DNA of 64,000 nt from the NCBI GenBank assembly GCA_963669155.1, contig OZ022576.1, forward strand, positions 27,864,866-27,928,865. Direction: 5' to 3'. Positions 61,826-64,000 of this stretch are shown in pieces. Source of the stretch: Arbacia lixula (lineage: Eukaryota; Echinodermata; Echinoidea; Arbacioida; Arbaciidae). The number at the start of each line of letters is the position of its first letter. Within the stretch, counting starts at the first letter, position 1. The notes below the pieces were generated by a model. That model was not told where the DNA came from. It saw nothing but the letters and a program-made list of their open reading frames with translations, and did no database searches. The position numbers and the translations under genes were made by a program.

Positions 61826-63241
61826 GGTGGTCTGTCGTGCACCGACAGATCACCTTTTAATTTCGCCCGAATTTTCTTTCTTTATTTTTAGGTGGTCTGT
61901 CGTGCACCGACAGATCACCTTCTAATTTCGTCAGAATCTTCTATCTTATTTTTATTTTTTGCCCCCCACTTTTTTGTGGCATGGATATCTCAACAATGCA
62001 CGTGTCATATCTTATGATATTTTTACCATGTATAGGTATACATGTGAACTTGTGAAAATAACATTTTCAAGGTCATGACGTCATCGTGACGTCATCTACG
62101 AGCAGTTTAATGAAAACCTATTACCTCATGTAGCTCATGAACCAATCATTAATATCTAATGAAAATTAATATGCATAAATGTAATAACAATACAATTAAT
62201 TTCAATAAATAAAAACGCGCGCGTACGCGTACGTTAGTGCAAAAACAAGCGCGCAAAATTTTAAAATACTCCAAATCAACTCAAAATTGTTTTGCATATG
62301 TTTCAGGCAATTTCTAGCATTTCAAAAATTTCCGCGCGTGCGCGCGCGTTCGCGCGTTTTTCCGTGCGTAACGCGAACAAAACGTCAAAATTCCATTTTT
62401 TTTACTAGATTCATGTTACTGACACTACATACAACACATCCTGTCATTTTGAGCCATTTCCATGCAATAACAAGGTCGTGCGGGTGCGTCAAAGTTGAAA
62501 GTCTGCGCGTGCGTCAATACGTTTTTGTGTGCAAATATTGCCAAAAACATGACTGTCTTCAATCGGCCATAGCTCTTCAGAATGGCCGGTGACCCCCAAT
62601 TTTCTTTTTAAATTTGGAAAGAATATGAAATGTAGATGTGATTTCATGTGTCAGTTTACTGGTAAGTACATGGTGACGTAATCATATCGCCATATAAATC
62701 GAAAAGATGAATTTTCAATTATGACGTCATGAACTGTTTTACCCGCTTTTGCATATCTCAGTAATCCTTGGTCAATTTTCTCCCAAATTTCACTCTGTTG
62801 TAGCTGAGACCTTCTTCTATAACATATTGTCGTTTATTTGTCATTTTGATAACGTCTTCATGGTGTAAATTACATTTTACGCATTGGTGTCATAATCGGA
62901 CGCATGTACGTGTTATGTCAATGGAAGGGGTATTTATGAAATGACATGACGACCTACTAGGGGCTGTATCTCGCTGATTTTTGAATCTGTTACTCTGAAA
63001 TTTCAGTATGTTGTAGCTCAGTCTACTAGCTTTCGGAATCGTCGGCTCCACTTTTTTATCAGATGTCGGGATCATGGTGAAATTAGCTTGAATATCGATT
63101 TCTTAATCATTCTAGCCACTGCTGGCGGGCATTACGTGAAAAGTGAATGCGAAGATTTGTGGCTCAATGGGTAAGGCGATGTTTTAAGAACGTGCATTTA
63201 CCAGCCCATGCCAGTGCATGAATTTGCCAATGCAGACCACC
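61826..63241 (+). mobile_element. 1.3-kb repeat family, copy 3, with GGTGGTCTG ends
   Basis: It opens with a 29-bp near-palindrome (GGTGGTCTGTCG, TGCAC, CGACAGATCACC) repeated at 61826 and 61891, and closes with CAGACCACC at 63233-63241, so the tips are inverted. The interior matches 25255-26395 and 27168-28525 (CAATCGGCCATAGCTCTTCA, TGTAGCTGAGACCTT, CCAGCCCATGCCAGTGCATG) and keeps an A-box-like GGCTCAATGGGTAAGGCG at about 63162. There is a CG-alternating stretch at 62214-62245 and 62332-62360. Confidence 0.75.
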
Positions 63242-63269
63242 TTATACTTGTCCACAAGTATGTCTCGTT

Positions 63270-64000
63270 ATTTTTTGCACCCCATGTTTTTGTGTCATCT
63301 ATATCTGAACAATGCATATGTCATATTACATCATATTTTGACCATATTTAGGTATACATGTGAACTTGTCATTGTAACATTTTCAAGGTCATGACGTTAT
63401 CATGACGTCATCTACGAGCAGTTTAATGAAAACCTATAACCTCATGTAGCTCTAGAACCAATCATTTTTAGCTAATGAAAATTAATATGCATAAATTTAT
63501 TGATAATACAATTAGTTTCGATAAATAAAAATGCGCGCGTACGCGTACGTTAGTGCAAAAACGCGCGCGCAAAATTTTAAAAAGCTCCAAATCAACTCAA
63601 AATTGTTTTGCATATGTTTAAGATTATTTCAAGCATTTCAAAAATTTTCGCGCGTGCGCGCGCGTTCGCGCGTTTTTTCGTGCGTAGCGCGTACGCACCG
63701 TCAAAATTCCGTTTTTTTACTGGTTTTACGTGTCTGATACTACAAACATCACGTTCTGAAATTTTGAGTCATTTCCATGTGATAACAAGGTCGTGAGAGT
63801 GTGTCAAAGTTGAAAGTCTGCGCGTGCGTCAATACGTTTTTGTGTGCAAATATTGCCAAAAACATGACTGTCTTCAATCGGCCATAGCTCTTCAGAATGG
63901 CCGGTGACCCCCAATTTTTTTTTAATATTTGGAAAGAATATGAAATATAGATGTCATTTCATGTGACTTTTTAGCAGTAAGTACATCGTGACGTCATCAT
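63270..64000 (+). repeat. 1.3-kb repeat family, copy 4, cut by the window end
   Basis: This is a direct repeat of copy 3 at an offset of 1316 bp (GTCATCTACGAGCAGTTTAA at 62091 and 63407). It lacks the opening palindrome and runs past base 64000. Confidence 0.85.

Overview
The window looks like intron-rich, repeat-dense DNA from a marine deuterostome, most likely an echinoderm and perhaps a sea urchin. It is AT-rich, with scattered exons separated by kilobases of introns. It carries many foldback and MITE-like elements, PIF/Harbinger, DIRS, Ty3/Gypsy and Penelope remnants, and long GA/CT tracts. There is no bacterial-style gene packing, no rRNA and no CRISPR. The organism is an inference from style; the sequence does not prove it.

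One host gene is clear. RNF32, a protein with two RING-H2 fingers around an IQ motif, lies on the + strand from 2585 to 24207. Four exons are visible: the end of the first RING (2585-2709), the IQ motif (6345-6453), a helical linker (21040-21213) and the second RING with the stop (23947-24207). All have consensus splice sites and their phases fit. The 5' exons lie before base 1. Directly after the stop, the last part of the final exon is repeated in decayed tandem form up to about 24957.

The introns (2.7-21 kb) hold a series of non-autonomous elements: a 349-bp palindrome flanked by TTAA, two copies of an AACTCTTTG-ended family, an element filled with a 62-bp satellite, a palindromic family present in permuted order at 8-9 kb and 15-16 kb, and a tandem pair of 294-bp units carrying a tRNA-like Pol III promoter.

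From 25 to 34 kb there is a large inverted pair of a 1.1-1.3-kb repeat, with a TA-flanked MITE nested in one arm. Next come two families with internal minisatellites and two polypyrimidine tracts. From 34 to 39 kb there are minus-strand fossils of a DIRS-like element (RT, tyrosine recombinase, inverted repeat) and a Ty3/Gypsy element. Three unrecognised open frames lie between them, one with a signal-peptide-like start.

From 40 to 50 kb there is a promoter-like CpG patch with a short ORF, repeats, an 84-bp minisatellite and a histone H2A pseudogene fragment. From 50.1 to 54.2 kb sits a PIF/Harbinger transposon with matching ends. A possible terminal exon follows it at about 54.4 kb. A THAP-like exon and a CACGTG/ATGGCGG promoter-like site, both minus strand, lie at 57.6-58.9 kb. 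From 59.4 kb to the end there is a Penelope-like fragment, a foldback element with arms built of TTCGGAATAACGAACC units, and a 1.3-kb repeat in tandem that runs off the window.
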